A stretch of 35,623 nucleotides of DNA from an uncultured Chlamydiae bacterium (lineage in GTDB: Bacteria > Chlamydiota > Chlamydiia > Chlamydiales > SM23-39). The stretch is taken from the NCBI GenBank assembly GCA_903889795.1, contig CAISYW010000202.1:1-35623 (forward strand), in the 5' to 3' direction. Position numbers and translations under genes: made by a program. Each line of letters begins with the position of its first letter. The stretch's first letter is position 1. Of this stretch, positions 1-8,403 are shown piece after piece. The notes beneath the pieces are model-generated. The model saw only the letters and a list, made by a program, of their open reading frames with translations, had not been told where the DNA came from and searched no databases.

Positions 1-213
1 GAATTGCTCAAACGACTCATGCCATCTTACGATCATATTCTTTTGTTTAATCGGTCGCCGCTACATAGTGCGGAATGCGCAGCTTTGCTTGCAATCAACC
101 AAACTGCCGCCGTCACAATTTTTGAAGAGTCAATTGAGTTGTTGACACCGTTTATCCAATGGGCGTACGATGACCAACGATGCCGTTTAACTTTTCTCAC
201 AACTAGTTGTTAA
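1..213 (+). CDS. C-terminal end of a probable polysaccharide chain-length / BY-kinase-like protein (partial)
   Basis: The reading frame is open at the first base and stops at TAA 211-213, so only about 70 C-terminal residues are visible and the start lies outside the window. The visible part has an alternating hydrophobic pattern (YDHILLFNRSPL, then AAVTIFEESIELLTPFIQWA and LTFLTT). This resembles the end of the P-loop domain of Wzc/CpsD-type tyrosine autokinases, which control export of surface polysaccharide at the inner membrane. No Walker motif is in view, so this is a resemblance rather than a proven family call. The stop is directly followed by a UDP-xylose synthase gene on the same strand, which supports a role in surface glycans. 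Any protein with a Rossmann-like C-terminus could look similar. Confidence 0.4.
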   Translation, partial: ELLKRLMPSYDHILLFNRSPLHSAECAALLAINQTAAVTIFEESIELLTPFIQWAYDDQRCRLTFLTTSC

Positions 214-215
214 TC

Positions 216-1187
216 ATGAGGAATTTAGGTAGAAAAAGAATTCTTGTCACGGGAGGCGCCGGTTTTTTAGGCTCCCACCTGTGCGAACGTCTCTTGAAAG
301 AAGGGCATGAGGTTCTCTGTGTCGATAATTTTTTTACCGGCAATCGGGAGAATATTTTTCATCTTTTATCTCAGCCGCGTTTTGAAGTGATTCGTCATGA
401 TATTTGTCTACCTTTGTACGTGGAAGTGGACGAAATTTTCAACTTCGCTTGTCCGGCTTCTCCTCTTCACTATCAGGCGGATCCCATTCAAACGATCAAG
501 ACAAGCGTTCTGGGTTCGATTCACCTGTTGGGCTTGGCAAAGCGGCTCAATGCGAAAATTTTTCAAGCTTCAACGAGCGAAGTATACGGGGATCCAGCGA
601 TGCATCCTCAGTCTGAAGATTATTGGGGGAACGTAAATCCAATTGGTTTTCGATCCTGTTATGATGAGGGAAAGCGCTGTGCTGAAACGCTTTTTGTCGA
701 TTATCATCGTAAGCATAACGTGCGGATCAAGATTGGACGCATTTTCAATACTTATGGTCCGCGCATGCATCCTAATGATGGCCGCGTAGTATCCAATTTA
801 ATTGTTCAAGCTCTTTGCAATCATCCACTGACGATCTATGGCGACGGAACCCAGACGCGTTCTTTTTGCTATGTGGACGATCTCATCGATGTTGCAATCC
901 GCATGATGGATTCATCGGATGAAGTGATTGGCCCCGTCAATATCGGTAATCCTGTTGAGTATCGGATTGTCGATTTAGCAAAACAAATCCAGCATTTGAC
1001 CGGTTCACGATCGCCGATCATTTTCAAGCCGCTTCCCTCCGATGATCCCAAGCAGCGGCGGCCTGATATTCGCAGCGCGCGCGAACTGTTAGGATGGGAG
1101 CCAAAGGTTCTTCTCGAGCAGGGTCTCAAACAGACTATTGCTTATTTCGATTCCGTTCTATCTGCCGGCAAGCAAGGACCTTTTTAA
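216..1187 (+). CDS. uxs: UDP-glucuronate decarboxylase (UDP-xylose synthase), extended SDR family
   Basis: This cytosolic NAD-dependent enzyme converts UDP-glucuronate to UDP-xylose, a donor for surface polysaccharide. The N-terminus has the Rossmann motif TGGAGFLGSHL. NFACPASP and the SDR catalytic region TSEVYG follow. The segment GNVNPIGFRSCYDEGKR carries the Tyr-x-x-x-Lys pair in the context typical of UXS rather than of dTDP-glucose dehydratase or GalE. About 323 residues is normal for bacterial soluble UXS. I chose ATG 216 because it puts the Rossmann strand at the usual distance; an in-frame TTG lies at 207 and neither has a strong Shine-Dalgarno sequence. The gene follows the partial polysaccharide gene with only 2 bases between, so they are probably co-transcribed. 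It ends 19 bases from the convergent PBP2 gene. Confidence 0.86.
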   Translation: MRNLGRKRILVTGGAGFLGSHLCERLLKEGHEVLCVDNFFTGNRENIFHLLSQPRFEVIRHDICLPLYVEVDEIFNFACPASPLHYQADPIQTIKTSVLGSIHLLGLAKRLNAKIFQASTSEVYGDPAMHPQSEDYWGNVNPIGFRSCYDEGKRCAETLFVDYHRKHNVRIKIGRIFNTYGPRMHPNDGRVVSNLIVQALCNHPLTIYGDGTQTRSFCYVDDLIDVAIRMMDSSDEVIGPVNIGNPVEYRIVDLAKQIQHLTGSRSPIIFKPLPSDDPKQRRPDIRSARELLGWEPKVLLEQGLKQTIAYFDSVLSAGKQGPF

Positions 1188-1206
1188 TCGGGCAGGGGCA
1201 GGGAGT

Positions 1207-4200
1207 CTATTGATGCCGGTTATTAATTTCGCGCCATTTCCGAATGACCTCTGCCGCTAGTGGAGCGGCTTCCTTTCCGCCATCTCCGTAGCGAAGGTAA
1301 ACGACGACGATGAGTTCGGGTTTTTCCCATCGCTCTTTGTGCGATTTAATGGATTCGGCGGGGGGAAACGCGATCGCGCCAAACCAGATGTGCTTGTAAA
1401 TATAAGACGAAGAGGAGGGGTTGCAGTCGGGATGGCAGGAAATTTCAGCGGTACTGGTTTTTCCGATCATCTGATGCTGCAGAGCAAGAAAATCGCGAAG
1501 CTGGTTGGGATGTCCGTTGAGACCTTTGATGATACTGGGTCGTGCGCTGCCTTTCGGCCCCCAGATGACCCGGTCCATTCCCTCGCATAGCATATGGCGG
1601 ATGGAAGGAGCCAGGTTGCATTGATGTTCTGTTGGAAAAATTTTCTTTTTGATCAGTGTGGGAGTGCAAAGCCGTCCGCCGTTGGCCACTGCGGCAAGCA
1701 TTCTTGCGGCTTGTAGTGGCGTCGTTACAAGGGTGTGTTGTCCAATCGCAAAAGAGTAGAGGCCGGTACGGTTTGTATGAAGGTCTGTGGGGAGTCGTCC
1801 TTTGATTTCTCCCGGTAAATCAATCCCGGTACGCTCGCCTAAACCAAAATCGGCTGCTGTTTGTGTCAAATCGTCAGGATCTGAGAGGAAATCTCCTGCC
1901 AGAATGGCGAAATAGGGGTTGCTCGATTGTTCAAGCGCTCCAATAAGATCGACCTTTCCAATATTGGGCATATGGCTTCGGGGCAGTCTCCCTCCCTTGT
2001 AATGTCGATAGAATGGTTTATGATCGAGCGATGTTGCGACAACATCAAAGCCGGCATCATCAAATAAAACGAGAGGCGAGGAAGCAAAGCTGTCTTGATT
2101 GAGAGCGGCGGCGGCGGTGACGAGTTTAAATAAAGAGCCCATAGGGGCCGCGCTTTGATAGGCATGGCTGCGGCTAAATCCAAAGCCGCCAATCGGATAA
2201 AAAGCTGCGGCGAGATCTCGTTCGGTCTGCTCCCCCTTTTTGCCTCTCAAGTGACGATAGGATCCCCATAGAGGTCTTTCGAGTTCGCGAAACGAACGCA
2301 TGGTTTTGAGCCATTGTATAAGATCAGCTTCTTTCACATTGACGCTAGACTCTCGGAGCAGAGACCAGTCGCTCATTTGCTGGAGGGAGATATTCAGATA
2401 TTGCCGCGATTGTTCAGGTAAAATCGCCGTTTTTGGGTTTAATAGCGAAGCGAGAAGAGGAAAGCGGATTTTTTGCCAAAGCTCTTCAAATAGATCTCGT
2501 TCTTTTTGATCGAGATAATCGATATAGGGCCTTGCGTAGGTCTTTTTTTCTTTTTCCTCGCGTCGTATTTGTTGAAGAAATTCCTTTTGATTCAGGGTGC
2601 GCCAAGCGCGAAATTCCGTTTGATGGAAGATCTTTTGACATTGCAAGCGCACTTCTTGTTCCGCTCGTTGGAGCGATTGCGTAAGCGATCGATAGGTGGA
2701 AAGTTTGATGGAACCAACTCGTTCGACGAGCTCATCGGTGAAGGCGGGGCTATAGACGACGATTCGACTCATGTCGAGAGCAAACAGCTTGTCTTTGTTA
2801 TGAGGAACCTCCTTGAGAAGAGATTCGAGCCGCCGCCAAGGGGGCATGGCATCGCGGGCATTATTTTGCAGAGCTTCGAGGGCAGCATTTTTGTTTGCCT
2901 CTGTGATGTTTTGCATGCATAGGCTGCCATCGGGAAAGAGCAGATCGATCAACAGAGATGGGTCAGGGTTATTCGCATAGTAGAGCAGCGCTTCAAAATC
3001 TTCTTGCATCTGAATCGCGGTTTGAATGTTGTCGATTCGAGTCCATAGAGTAAAAAGGGGGCTGTCGGCGGGAAGAGTCTGTTGCAGATAGGTTTCCCAA
3101 ATCAGAGGTTTTTCTTCATCTTGTTTTAGGCCTTCTCGAAAGAAACAATCCTTGCCATCCCAGAGGTTGGCTATGTAGCGATCGCTTTCCAGCCAGCGAT
3201 GGATTCGATGCATTTTTTGTTCGCGGTTTGAAGTTGTGATAAAATCGTTTGGATCAAATCGAGGTATTCCGGCTAAAGCGATCACTTCTCCGTTATTGGG
3301 ATCGAGCGCGACGATGGCTCCCCCCTTGATCAGGGGTTGTTTTAAAAATTTTCGTCCTTTGGTTTGAGGATCGAGACCCGCGCTGCATCGATCTCGTGTT
3401 TTTTCATTTTGAATCAGGAGGGATTCGCAAAATTGCTGCAGTTCCGCAGAAAGAGACAGGGCGATGGTTCGTCCGGCTGTGGGCTCTTTGCCTCCCGGTA
3501 ATTCGCGAAGACAGGTCCCCTTCCGGTCAACTTCAAATATTTTTTTTCCATAAAGGCCGCGCAATTCTTGCTCGTATTGTTTTTCGATCCCGGTCTTCCC
3601 AACCAAGTCGTTCAACGTGTAAGCTTTTTCTTTTAATTCTCGGAAACGGTTTAAAAGCGCACTTTTTTCTCCGTCTTCAGCAATCATCTGCTGGAGAAGG
3701 TCGATTTCACCAGCGATATCGAGGTATTCTTTTTGGCTAATGGCTCCCAGGTGCCCGATCACGGATGCCGCCGTTTTGCCATGAGGGTAAGTGCGCTCTA
3801 AAGAGATCGCCGCATGCAACCCCAGCCATTCTCGCTCGAGTGCTCGCAGGCGATAGTACTTCTGTTCGGAGATGTTGGACTTGATGATGAATGGAACGTG
3901 AGGAAAAAGCGATGCCTTTGCGTGAATGAGATCTTCGATTCGTTCCGGGTCCATCTCGAGCTCTTGGCTCAATATGCGAGCCAGATTGCGGATATAATCT
4001 CTTCTCGTAAAAACGCGTACACGTTGTCCTGCTTCATCCGTAGACCAGGTGGTGGAGGGAATTTGCGCGAACTGTCCGTAGTAAATCGATGCATTATAAC
4101 AAATGCGGTTTGTGGCTAGCGGGATGCCAAATCGATCAACGATAGCGCCTCGTTCGGCTTGCTGAATAATTGTGCGGCGCTGTGGTTTTTGGGCCTCTTG

Positions 4201-4314
4201 AAGCTTTTCCTCGCGCTGAACGACCGTCAGATGCCAGATTCGAAAGACAATGAGCAAAAAAGCGCCCAGAAAGATTTGAAGGAGCCGATTTGATTTTTGC
4301 AGCGGAGAGGCCAT
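1207..4314 (-). CDS. pbp2: Penicillin-binding protein 2 (class B transpeptidase), chlamydial large form
   Basis: This class B PBP is anchored in the inner membrane by one N-terminal helix (about residues 10-30) and cross-links peptide stems of periplasmic peptidoglycan. In chlamydiae, PBP2 and MreB are part of the FtsZ-independent division machinery. The PBP dimerisation domain begins with RGAIVDRFGIPLATN (about 56-70). The transpeptidase motifs are all present: SLFK with Ser727 as nucleophile, SSN at 797-799 and KTS at 952-954. Between FDPNDF (about 353-358) and Ser727 lies roughly 350 residues of charged, helix-rich sequence that ordinary 600-650 residue PBP2 proteins lack. Chlamydial PBP2 proteins are also about 1,000 residues, as I recall. 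The gene diverges from the rpsB region; in Chlamydia ompA lies between, but not here. The ATG at 4312-4314 has no clear Shine-Dalgarno sequence. Confidence 0.93.
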   Translation of the reverse strand: MASPLQKSNRLLQIFLGAFLLIVFRIWHLTVVQREEKLQEAQKPQRRTIIQQAERGAIVDRFGIPLATNRICYNASIYYGQFAQIPSTTWSTDEAGQRVRVFTRRDYIRNLARILSQELEMDPERIEDLIHAKASLFPHVPFIIKSNISEQKYYRLRALEREWLGLHAAISLERTYPHGKTAASVIGHLGAISQKEYLDIAGEIDLLQQMIAEDGEKSALLNRFRELKEKAYTLNDLVGKTGIEKQYEQELRGLYGKKIFEVDRKGTCLRELPGGKEPTAGRTIALSLSAELQQFCESLLIQNEKTRDRCSAGLDPQTKGRKFLKQPLIKGGAIVALDPNNGEVIALAGIPRFDPNDFITTSNREQKMHRIHRWLESDRYIANLWDGKDCFFREGLKQDEEKPLIWETYLQQTLPADSPLFTLWTRIDNIQTAIQMQEDFEALLYYANNPDPSLLIDLLFPDGSLCMQNITEANKNAALEALQNNARDAMPPWRRLESLLKEVPHNKDKLFALDMSRIVVYSPAFTDELVERVGSIKLSTYRSLTQSLQRAEQEVRLQCQKIFHQTEFRAWRTLNQKEFLQQIRREEKEKKTYARPYIDYLDQKERDLFEELWQKIRFPLLASLLNPKTAILPEQSRQYLNISLQQMSDWSLLRESSVNVKEADLIQWLKTMRSFRELERPLWGSYRHLRGKKGEQTERDLAAAFYPIGGFGFSRSHAYQSAAPMGSLFKLVTAAAALNQDSFASSPLVLFDDAGFDVVATSLDHKPFYRHYKGGRLPRSHMPNIGKVDLIGALEQSSNPYFAILAGDFLSDPDDLTQTAADFGLGERTGIDLPGEIKGRLPTDLHTNRTGLYSFAIGQHTLVTTPLQAARMLAAVANGGRLCTPTLIKKKIFPTEHQCNLAPSIRHMLCEGMDRVIWGPKGSARPSIIKGLNGHPNQLRDFLALQHQMIGKTSTAEISCHPDCNPSSSSYIYKHIWFGAIAFPPAESIKSHKERWEKPELIVVVYLRYGDGGKEAAPLAAEVIRKWREINNRHQ

Positions 4315-4534
4315 ACTACTATTGAAATCGTACAGAAATTTTTATGCGAGAAAAATGAAATGTTTTCCGTCTGAATATGCAAAAAAATAATTATAATACA
4401 GACAATACTTTAGAGAGGAGGGCAGGGGAAGATTTTCATGAGAAGGAAGGGTTGATCTTTCTTGCAATAAATCGCTTTCTCAAGTAAAACTACTATTTCT
4501 ATTTTTTTAAGAGCTCCTGTAGGAGTGTCTTAAT

Positions 4535-4605
4535 GCGCCTGTCGTACAATGGTAGTACAGTAGCCTTCCAAGCTACGAGTGTCAGTTCGATTCTGTCCAG
4601 GCGCT
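4535..4605 (+). tRNA. tRNA-Gly (anticodon TCC)
   Basis: The acceptor stem GCGCCTG pairs exactly with CAGGCGC (4598-4604). The anticodon loop reads CTTCCAA inside a perfect GTAGC/GCTAC stem, giving anticodon TCC for glycine codon GGA. The T loop TTCGATT is present with one imperfect pair in its stem. The 3' CCA is not encoded, since the discriminator T is followed by AGTG. The gene lies 44 bases before rpsB on the same strand and may share its transcript. A different glycine isoacceptor (GCC) is at 15948-16019. Confidence 0.95.
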
Positions 4606-4649
4606 AGTGTTTAACGCAGACGGGGATTGTCCCTGTCGATCATAAGAAC

Positions 4650-5480
4650 ATGAGGAGCATGGGTTTGGCTACAGCAGAGCAATACGAAGTAGCAGTAACA
4701 ATTAAGGGTTTGATCGAGTCTGGGGCCCATTTTGGCCATCAAACACGTCGCTGGAATCCAAAAATGCGTCGCTTTATTTTCGAGGAGCGCAACGGGATTT
4801 ACATCATCGATTTGGCTAAGACCTTGCAGCAAATTCGTGCAGCAGTGTCCGTGGTTCGTGAAACGGTCAGCAAGCGAAAGTCGATTTTGTTTGTTGGAAC
4901 GAAAAAACAGGCCAAGATTGTCATTAAAGATTGCGCGGAAGAGTGCGGTGAGTTTTATGTATGCGAGCGTTGGTTGGGCGGCACTTTGACCAATCTAACG
5001 ACGATTCGCCAATCTGTTAAAACGATGGAACGAATTGAAAAACGACTTGCGGCCGGTGGAGAAGGCTTGAAGAAGAAAGAGATTTCTCTTCAGACTAAAG
5101 AGCTTGTCAAACTCAACCGTAACTTGTCAGGAATTCGTGCCATGCGCAAGCCGCCCGGGCTCTTGATTGTCGTCGATCCGGGTCGTGAGCATATCGCTGT
5201 CGCGGAAGCCAATAAATTGGGCATTCCCGTGATGGCTCTGGTTGACACGAATTGCGATCCCGATCCGATTGATTATGTGATTGCATGCAATGATGACGCT
5301 CTTAAGAGCATCAAGATCATATTGAACGCATTGATGCAGGGGATTATCGACATTAAAAACGACAGGGATCTTCCTAGTTCGAAAGGCGATGAAGAGAATG
5401 TATCGTCCGATGAGGATGAAGATGATGATGAGGAAAGTGAAGAAGGAGAAGAGTCTCCTGATGACAAGGGTGGGAAATGA
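4650..5480 (+). CDS. rpsB: 30S ribosomal protein S2
   Basis: S2 binds late to the small ribosomal subunit between head and body and helps recruit S1. The family signature IESGAHFGHQTRRWNPKM appears near residue 24, followed by IYIIDLAKT, LFVGTKKQAK, ERWLGGTLTN and the second signature IPVMALVDTNCDPD. The core matches the usual 230-240 residues. The protein ends in a strongly acidic tail of about 30 residues, rich in Asp, Glu and Ser. The start is uncertain. ATG 4650 gives the longest form, ATG 4659 follows a GAGGAG too closely, and TTG 4665 has that Shine-Dalgarno at a good distance. The stop overlaps the tsf start by four bases (ATGA), so the two are translationally coupled. Confidence 0.97.
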   Translation: MRSMGLATAEQYEVAVTIKGLIESGAHFGHQTRRWNPKMRRFIFEERNGIYIIDLAKTLQQIRAAVSVVRETVSKRKSILFVGTKKQAKIVIKDCAEECGEFYVCERWLGGTLTNLTTIRQSVKTMERIEKRLAAGGEGLKKKEISLQTKELVKLNRNLSGIRAMRKPPGLLIVVDPGREHIAVAEANKLGIPVMALVDTNCDPDPIDYVIACNDDALKSIKIILNALMQGIIDIKNDRDLPSSKGDEENVSSDEDEDDDEESEEGEESPDDKGGK

Positions 5481-6325
5481 GGGAAATCACATCTGACATG
5501 ATTAAGGAGCTTCGGGAACGAAGCGGCGTAGGAATGGGAAAGTGCAAAGAAGCGCTTGTCCTCGCTGAAGGCGACATGGAAAAAGCGATCGATATTTTGC
5601 GCAAGTCTGGTTTGGCTGCGGCCGTTAAAAAAGAGGGTCGCGAGACAAAAGAGGGGATGATTCAGACGGCGGATGATCGGTCTACTCTCGTGATTGCTGA
5701 AGCGAATGCGGAGACGGACTTCGTTGCGAAAAACGATCGGTTTAAGCATTTTCTTTACGACTGTGTCAAGCAGGCGCTTGAAACAAAGCCTAAATCTCTG
5801 TCGGATTTTCTTCTTCAGCCCTACTTCAAAGATAAATCAATCACTATCGATCAGTACCGAAATTTGGTTATTCAAGCTCTTGGTGAAAATATACAGCTAA
5901 AACGGCTGGAGATTGTTCACAAGCACCCCAATTGCTCGTATGGAATTTATTCCCACATGGGCGGTAAGTTAGTTGTTGTCGTCGAAATGGAAGGTGCTTC
6001 CGATCAAGAGGGGATAGCTAAAGAAATTGCGATGCATGTGGCTGCGGAAAATCCTGATTATTTGAAGCCAGAAGAGATTCCGGCGCATGTATTAGCTCGT
6101 GAAGAAGAGATTGCGCGCTCGCAAGTCCAAGACAAACCGGCTAATATTGTCGATAAGATCGTCGCCGGCAAGTTAAAAGCGTATACGGATCAGGTTTGTC
6201 TCGTTCACCAAAAATATGTGAAAGATAATAGCGTGACAATCCAGCAATTTCTCGATGTCTGTTCGAAGAAGTTAGAAAAAAAGTTCTCGATTCGCTGTTT
6301 CTGGCGTTGGAAAGTCGGTCAATAG
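5477..6325 (+). CDS. tsf: Elongation factor Ts
   Basis: EF-Ts is the cytosolic nucleotide exchange factor that recycles EF-Tu-GDP to EF-Tu-GTP. The N-terminal UBA-like signature is clear (MIKELRERSGVGMGKCKEAL), followed by GDMEKAIDILRKSGL and the EF-Tu contact motif EANAETDFVAKN near residue 75. At 282 residues it has the expected size. The C-terminal end (SIRCFWRWKVGQ) diverges from the usual FVRFEVGE but keeps its spacing, so I see no frameshift. The start overlaps the rpsB stop by four bases. In Chlamydia the next gene is pyrH, but here two hairpins follow and then frr. Confidence 0.97.
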   Translation: MREITSDMIKELRERSGVGMGKCKEALVLAEGDMEKAIDILRKSGLAAAVKKEGRETKEGMIQTADDRSTLVIAEANAETDFVAKNDRFKHFLYDCVKQALETKPKSLSDFLLQPYFKDKSITIDQYRNLVIQALGENIQLKRLEIVHKHPNCSYGIYSHMGGKLVVVVEMEGASDQEGIAKEIAMHVAAENPDYLKPEEIPAHVLAREEEIARSQVQDKPANIVDKIVAGKLKAYTDQVCLVHQKYVKDNSVTIQQFLDVCSKKLEKKFSIRCFWRWKVGQ

Positions 6326-6336
6326 TGTATCCGTGT

Positions 6337-6372
6337 AAATTCCTCGATGTTTATCATCGGGGAATTTTCTTC
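6337..6372 (+). terminator. Rho-independent terminator after tsf
   Basis: AAATTCCTCGATG (6337-6349) pairs with CATCGGGGAATTT (6355-6367) across all 13 positions, one of them a U-G pair. The loop is five bases and a T-rich run follows. It starts 12 bases after the tsf stop and would end the rpsB-tsf transcript. Confidence 0.8.
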
Positions 6373-6382
6373 AATAAATTTA

Positions 6383-6417
6383 ATACCATGAACCTTTGGC
6401 TTCATGGTATGATTTTC
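6383..6417 (+). terminator. Second hairpin between tsf and frr, terminator-like
   Basis: ATACCATGAA (6383-6392) and TTCATGGTAT (6401-6410) form a perfect 10-bp stem with loop CCTTTGGC, followed by GATTTTC. It lies only 15 bases after the first hairpin, where other chlamydiae have pyrH. It may be a backup terminator or a leader structure for frr. The short T tract makes its strength uncertain. Confidence 0.5.
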
Positions 6418-6521
6418 TCAAGTCCATTTTCGCTGGGTTATGAATATATTTCTGATTCTTTGACTTTGTTGAGGGATTTACGGCGCGACGGACTTATTTT
6501 CAATGAACGAGTGGGTGTATT

Positions 6522-7076
6522 ATGAGCAATATCGATGCGCAAATTAAAGCCGCGATGCAGGCTGTTTTAGATCACCTCAAAGGTGAGTTAAGGAGTCTCA
6601 GGACGGGACGGGCCAATTCAGCAATGTTGGACAAAGTGCAGGTTGAGGTTTATGGCAATCATATGCCGATAAAAAATCTCGCCAGTGTGACTGTTCCTGA
6701 GTCGCGTCAAATTTTAATCTCTCCTTTTGATGCTAGTTCGATTCATGCGATTGCTAAGGCGATTGACGCTACAAATATCGGTCTGCACGCTGTTGTAGAC
6801 GGCAAGGTTGTGCGTGTACACGTCCCCCCGATGGATGAGACCATCCGCAAGCAAATTGCCAAGCAGTGCAAGGAATTGGGTGAAAAATCAAAGATCGCAA
6901 TGCGTGATGTTCGCCGTAAGTATAACGAATTGGTGCGTAAGCAAAAGGCTGACGGCGTAATTCCGGAAGATCTCATGAAAAAATATGAAAAGACTGTTCA
7001 GGATTTGACAGAACGTTTCTGTAAGGATATCGATGCGGTTTGTGCAGATAAAGAAAAAGAGATCATGACTGTTTGA
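6522..7076 (+). CDS. frr: Ribosome recycling factor
   Basis: RRF acts with EF-G to split post-termination ribosomes in the cytosol. The protein is 184 residues, the standard length. It shows the family landmarks LRTGRANSAMLDKVQVEVYG near residue 25, then ISPFDASSIHAIAKAI, VHVPPMDETIRKQIAK and the long C-terminal helix with VRRKYNELVRKQK. ATG 6522 is preceded by a weak GAGTGGG. The region upstream, back to tsf, holds two hairpins and no pyrH, so frr probably has its own promoter, although I could not pick a convincing -35/-10 pair. Confidence 0.97.
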   Translation: MSNIDAQIKAAMQAVLDHLKGELRSLRTGRANSAMLDKVQVEVYGNHMPIKNLASVTVPESRQILISPFDASSIHAIAKAIDATNIGLHAVVDGKVVRVHVPPMDETIRKQIAKQCKELGEKSKIAMRDVRRKYNELVRKQKADGVIPEDLMKKYEKTVQDLTERFCKDIDAVCADKEKEIMTV

Positions 7077-7269
7077 TTTTTTGGCGAAGTTCGTATGTCA
7101 TTGTTATGTATGGACTTCAATGTTTTGCTTAGATGGTTTGGCCGGTTTTTTTCTGGGGGTTGATGATCCTGTTTTTTTTCACATTTGCGGAAAATGACAT
7201 TGATAGTTTAAGATTGATAGCGTTTTTCATAGAGCCCTGAAGATAGAATTAAGGGTAGTGTTGTTAATT

Positions 7270-7344
7270 GGCCCCATCGTCTAGTCCGGCCTAGGACACC
7301 AGATTTTCATTCTGATAACACGGGTTCGAATCCCGTTGGGGTCA
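7270..7344 (+). tRNA. tRNA-Glu (anticodon TTC)
   Basis: The acceptor GGCCCCA pairs with TGGGGTC. The D arm contains TAGTCCGGCCTA. The anticodon loop TTTTCAT sits in a CCAGA/TCTGA stem, giving anticodon TTC. The T arm is CGGGTTCGAATCCCG. CCA is not encoded. It lies 14 bases before tRNA-Lys and is probably processed from the same transcript. Confidence 0.95.
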
Positions 7345-7358
7345 AATTTTTGAGTTAC

Positions 7359-7430
7359 GAGACTTTAGCTCAGTGGTAGAGCATCTCACTTTTAATGAGA
7401 GGGTCGTTGGTTCAAATCCAACAAGTCTCA
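7359..7430 (+). tRNA. tRNA-Lys (anticodon TTT)
   Basis: The acceptor GAGACTT pairs with AAGTCTC. The anticodon loop CTTTTAA gives anticodon TTT for lysine. The T arm is TTGGTTCAAATCCAA. CCA is not encoded. The AT-rich accessory island begins directly after this gene, a common place for integration, but I found no second copy of its 3' end at the far side of the island. Confidence 0.95.
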
Positions 7431-7619
7431 ACTTTATAAAAGAATTTAGTTTTCACGACTAGATTTTATCTAAAATTTTATTCTTAATAAATTCAGACAA
7501 GCTTTTTAAATATAATATATGTTTTCATGGATTTTAAAAAAAAAATTAAATATAACTAAAAGAAGCGGAAATTTTCTAAAAAATAAATTTACTTAATACT
7601 AAAAATTATTTGGTTTTTT

Positions 7620-8390
7620 ATGATTTATGATGTAACAATTAAGTCTCACGAGAAAGATTCATACAAATTAGACTTAGTCTTAGATTCTCTAGTCCTATTG
7701 AATCCTCAACCAAATTATATATATATAATTTCACCTAGTGGTTTTCGACCTAATCATAGCTTTTATAGAAAAAAAATTATTTGTTTAAAGGATGATGAAG
7801 TAACGCCTTTTATTGATCGCGCAAGAATTTCAGTTATGCCAAATTGGGTCTGGACTAATTTAGTGTCATTAACGCAAAATTTCACTGAAAATGATTTTTA
7901 TCTCGACGTTCAATCGGATGTGTTTTTTTTGAAACAGATTAATTTATTCGATGAACTAGGGCGGCCGAAACTATTTAAAACTACATCTAACGAAGCTAAC
8001 AACAATAATGGGGAGAGCTCATATTTCAGATTTAGCAAGGAGATGTTTAGTGTAAATAAGATTACTGATGGTGATTCGTATATCATCGATTACACGATGT
8101 ATAATAAAACGATTGCCAAAAAAATTTATAGTAAATACCGTTCAGTTGAAGATATGCTGGAAGCTGCATATAAAGTTATCGATGAAAGTCGATTTCCAGC
8201 TGATGGAGAAATTTTCGGTAACTTCGTAGAAAAGTTTTTTCCTGATTTTTATTGTATTACTAGAGAAATAAATCATTGTTTTTCGGGTGTACGAAGTGGT
8301 GAGGGAAGAAGGTCTACTGTACTTGCATATATAAACAAGTGTAAGCAATCTTCGTTTATGAATTCCTGCGCCTTTCACGATTGGAAATAA
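7620..8390 (+). CDS. Putative GT-A-fold glycosyltransferase (DUF6492-like), accessory island
   Basis: This 256-residue protein has no signal peptide or membrane helix. It begins with a strand (MIYDVTIKSHEKD). A second strand (YIYIISPSGF) follows, then an acidic segment FYLDVQSDVFFLKQ that resembles the metal- and nucleotide-sugar-binding DxD region of GT-A enzymes. FPADGEIFGNFVEKFFP resembles the acceptor-binding segment of DUF6492-type proteins. A sugar transferase role is inferred from this pattern and from the neighbouring sugar operon. Composition is much more AT-rich than the flanking core genes. ATG 7620 lacks a Shine-Dalgarno sequence and follows about 190 bases of AT-rich DNA after tRNA-Lys. 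It runs towards the minus-strand sugar operon, with transposon debris between. Confidence 0.5.
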   Translation: MIYDVTIKSHEKDSYKLDLVLDSLVLLNPQPNYIYIISPSGFRPNHSFYRKKIICLKDDEVTPFIDRARISVMPNWVWTNLVSLTQNFTENDFYLDVQSDVFFLKQINLFDELGRPKLFKTTSNEANNNNGESSYFRFSKEMFSVNKITDGDSYIIDYTMYNKTIAKKIYSKYRSVEDMLEAAYKVIDESRFPADGEIFGNFVEKFFPDFYCITREINHCFSGVRSGEGRRSTVLAYINKCKQSSFMNSCAFHDWK

Positions 8391-8403
8391 TATGACGGTT
8401 TCT

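Noticed and set aside
4440..4534. Promoter for tRNA-Gly and rpsB (TTGCAA with TACTAT)
   Set aside because: The spacer would be 23 bases, too long for a standard promoter.
6307..6525. Plus-strand frame between tsf and frr as a remnant of pyrH
   Set aside because: It has no uridylate kinase motif, and most of it is made of two hairpins.
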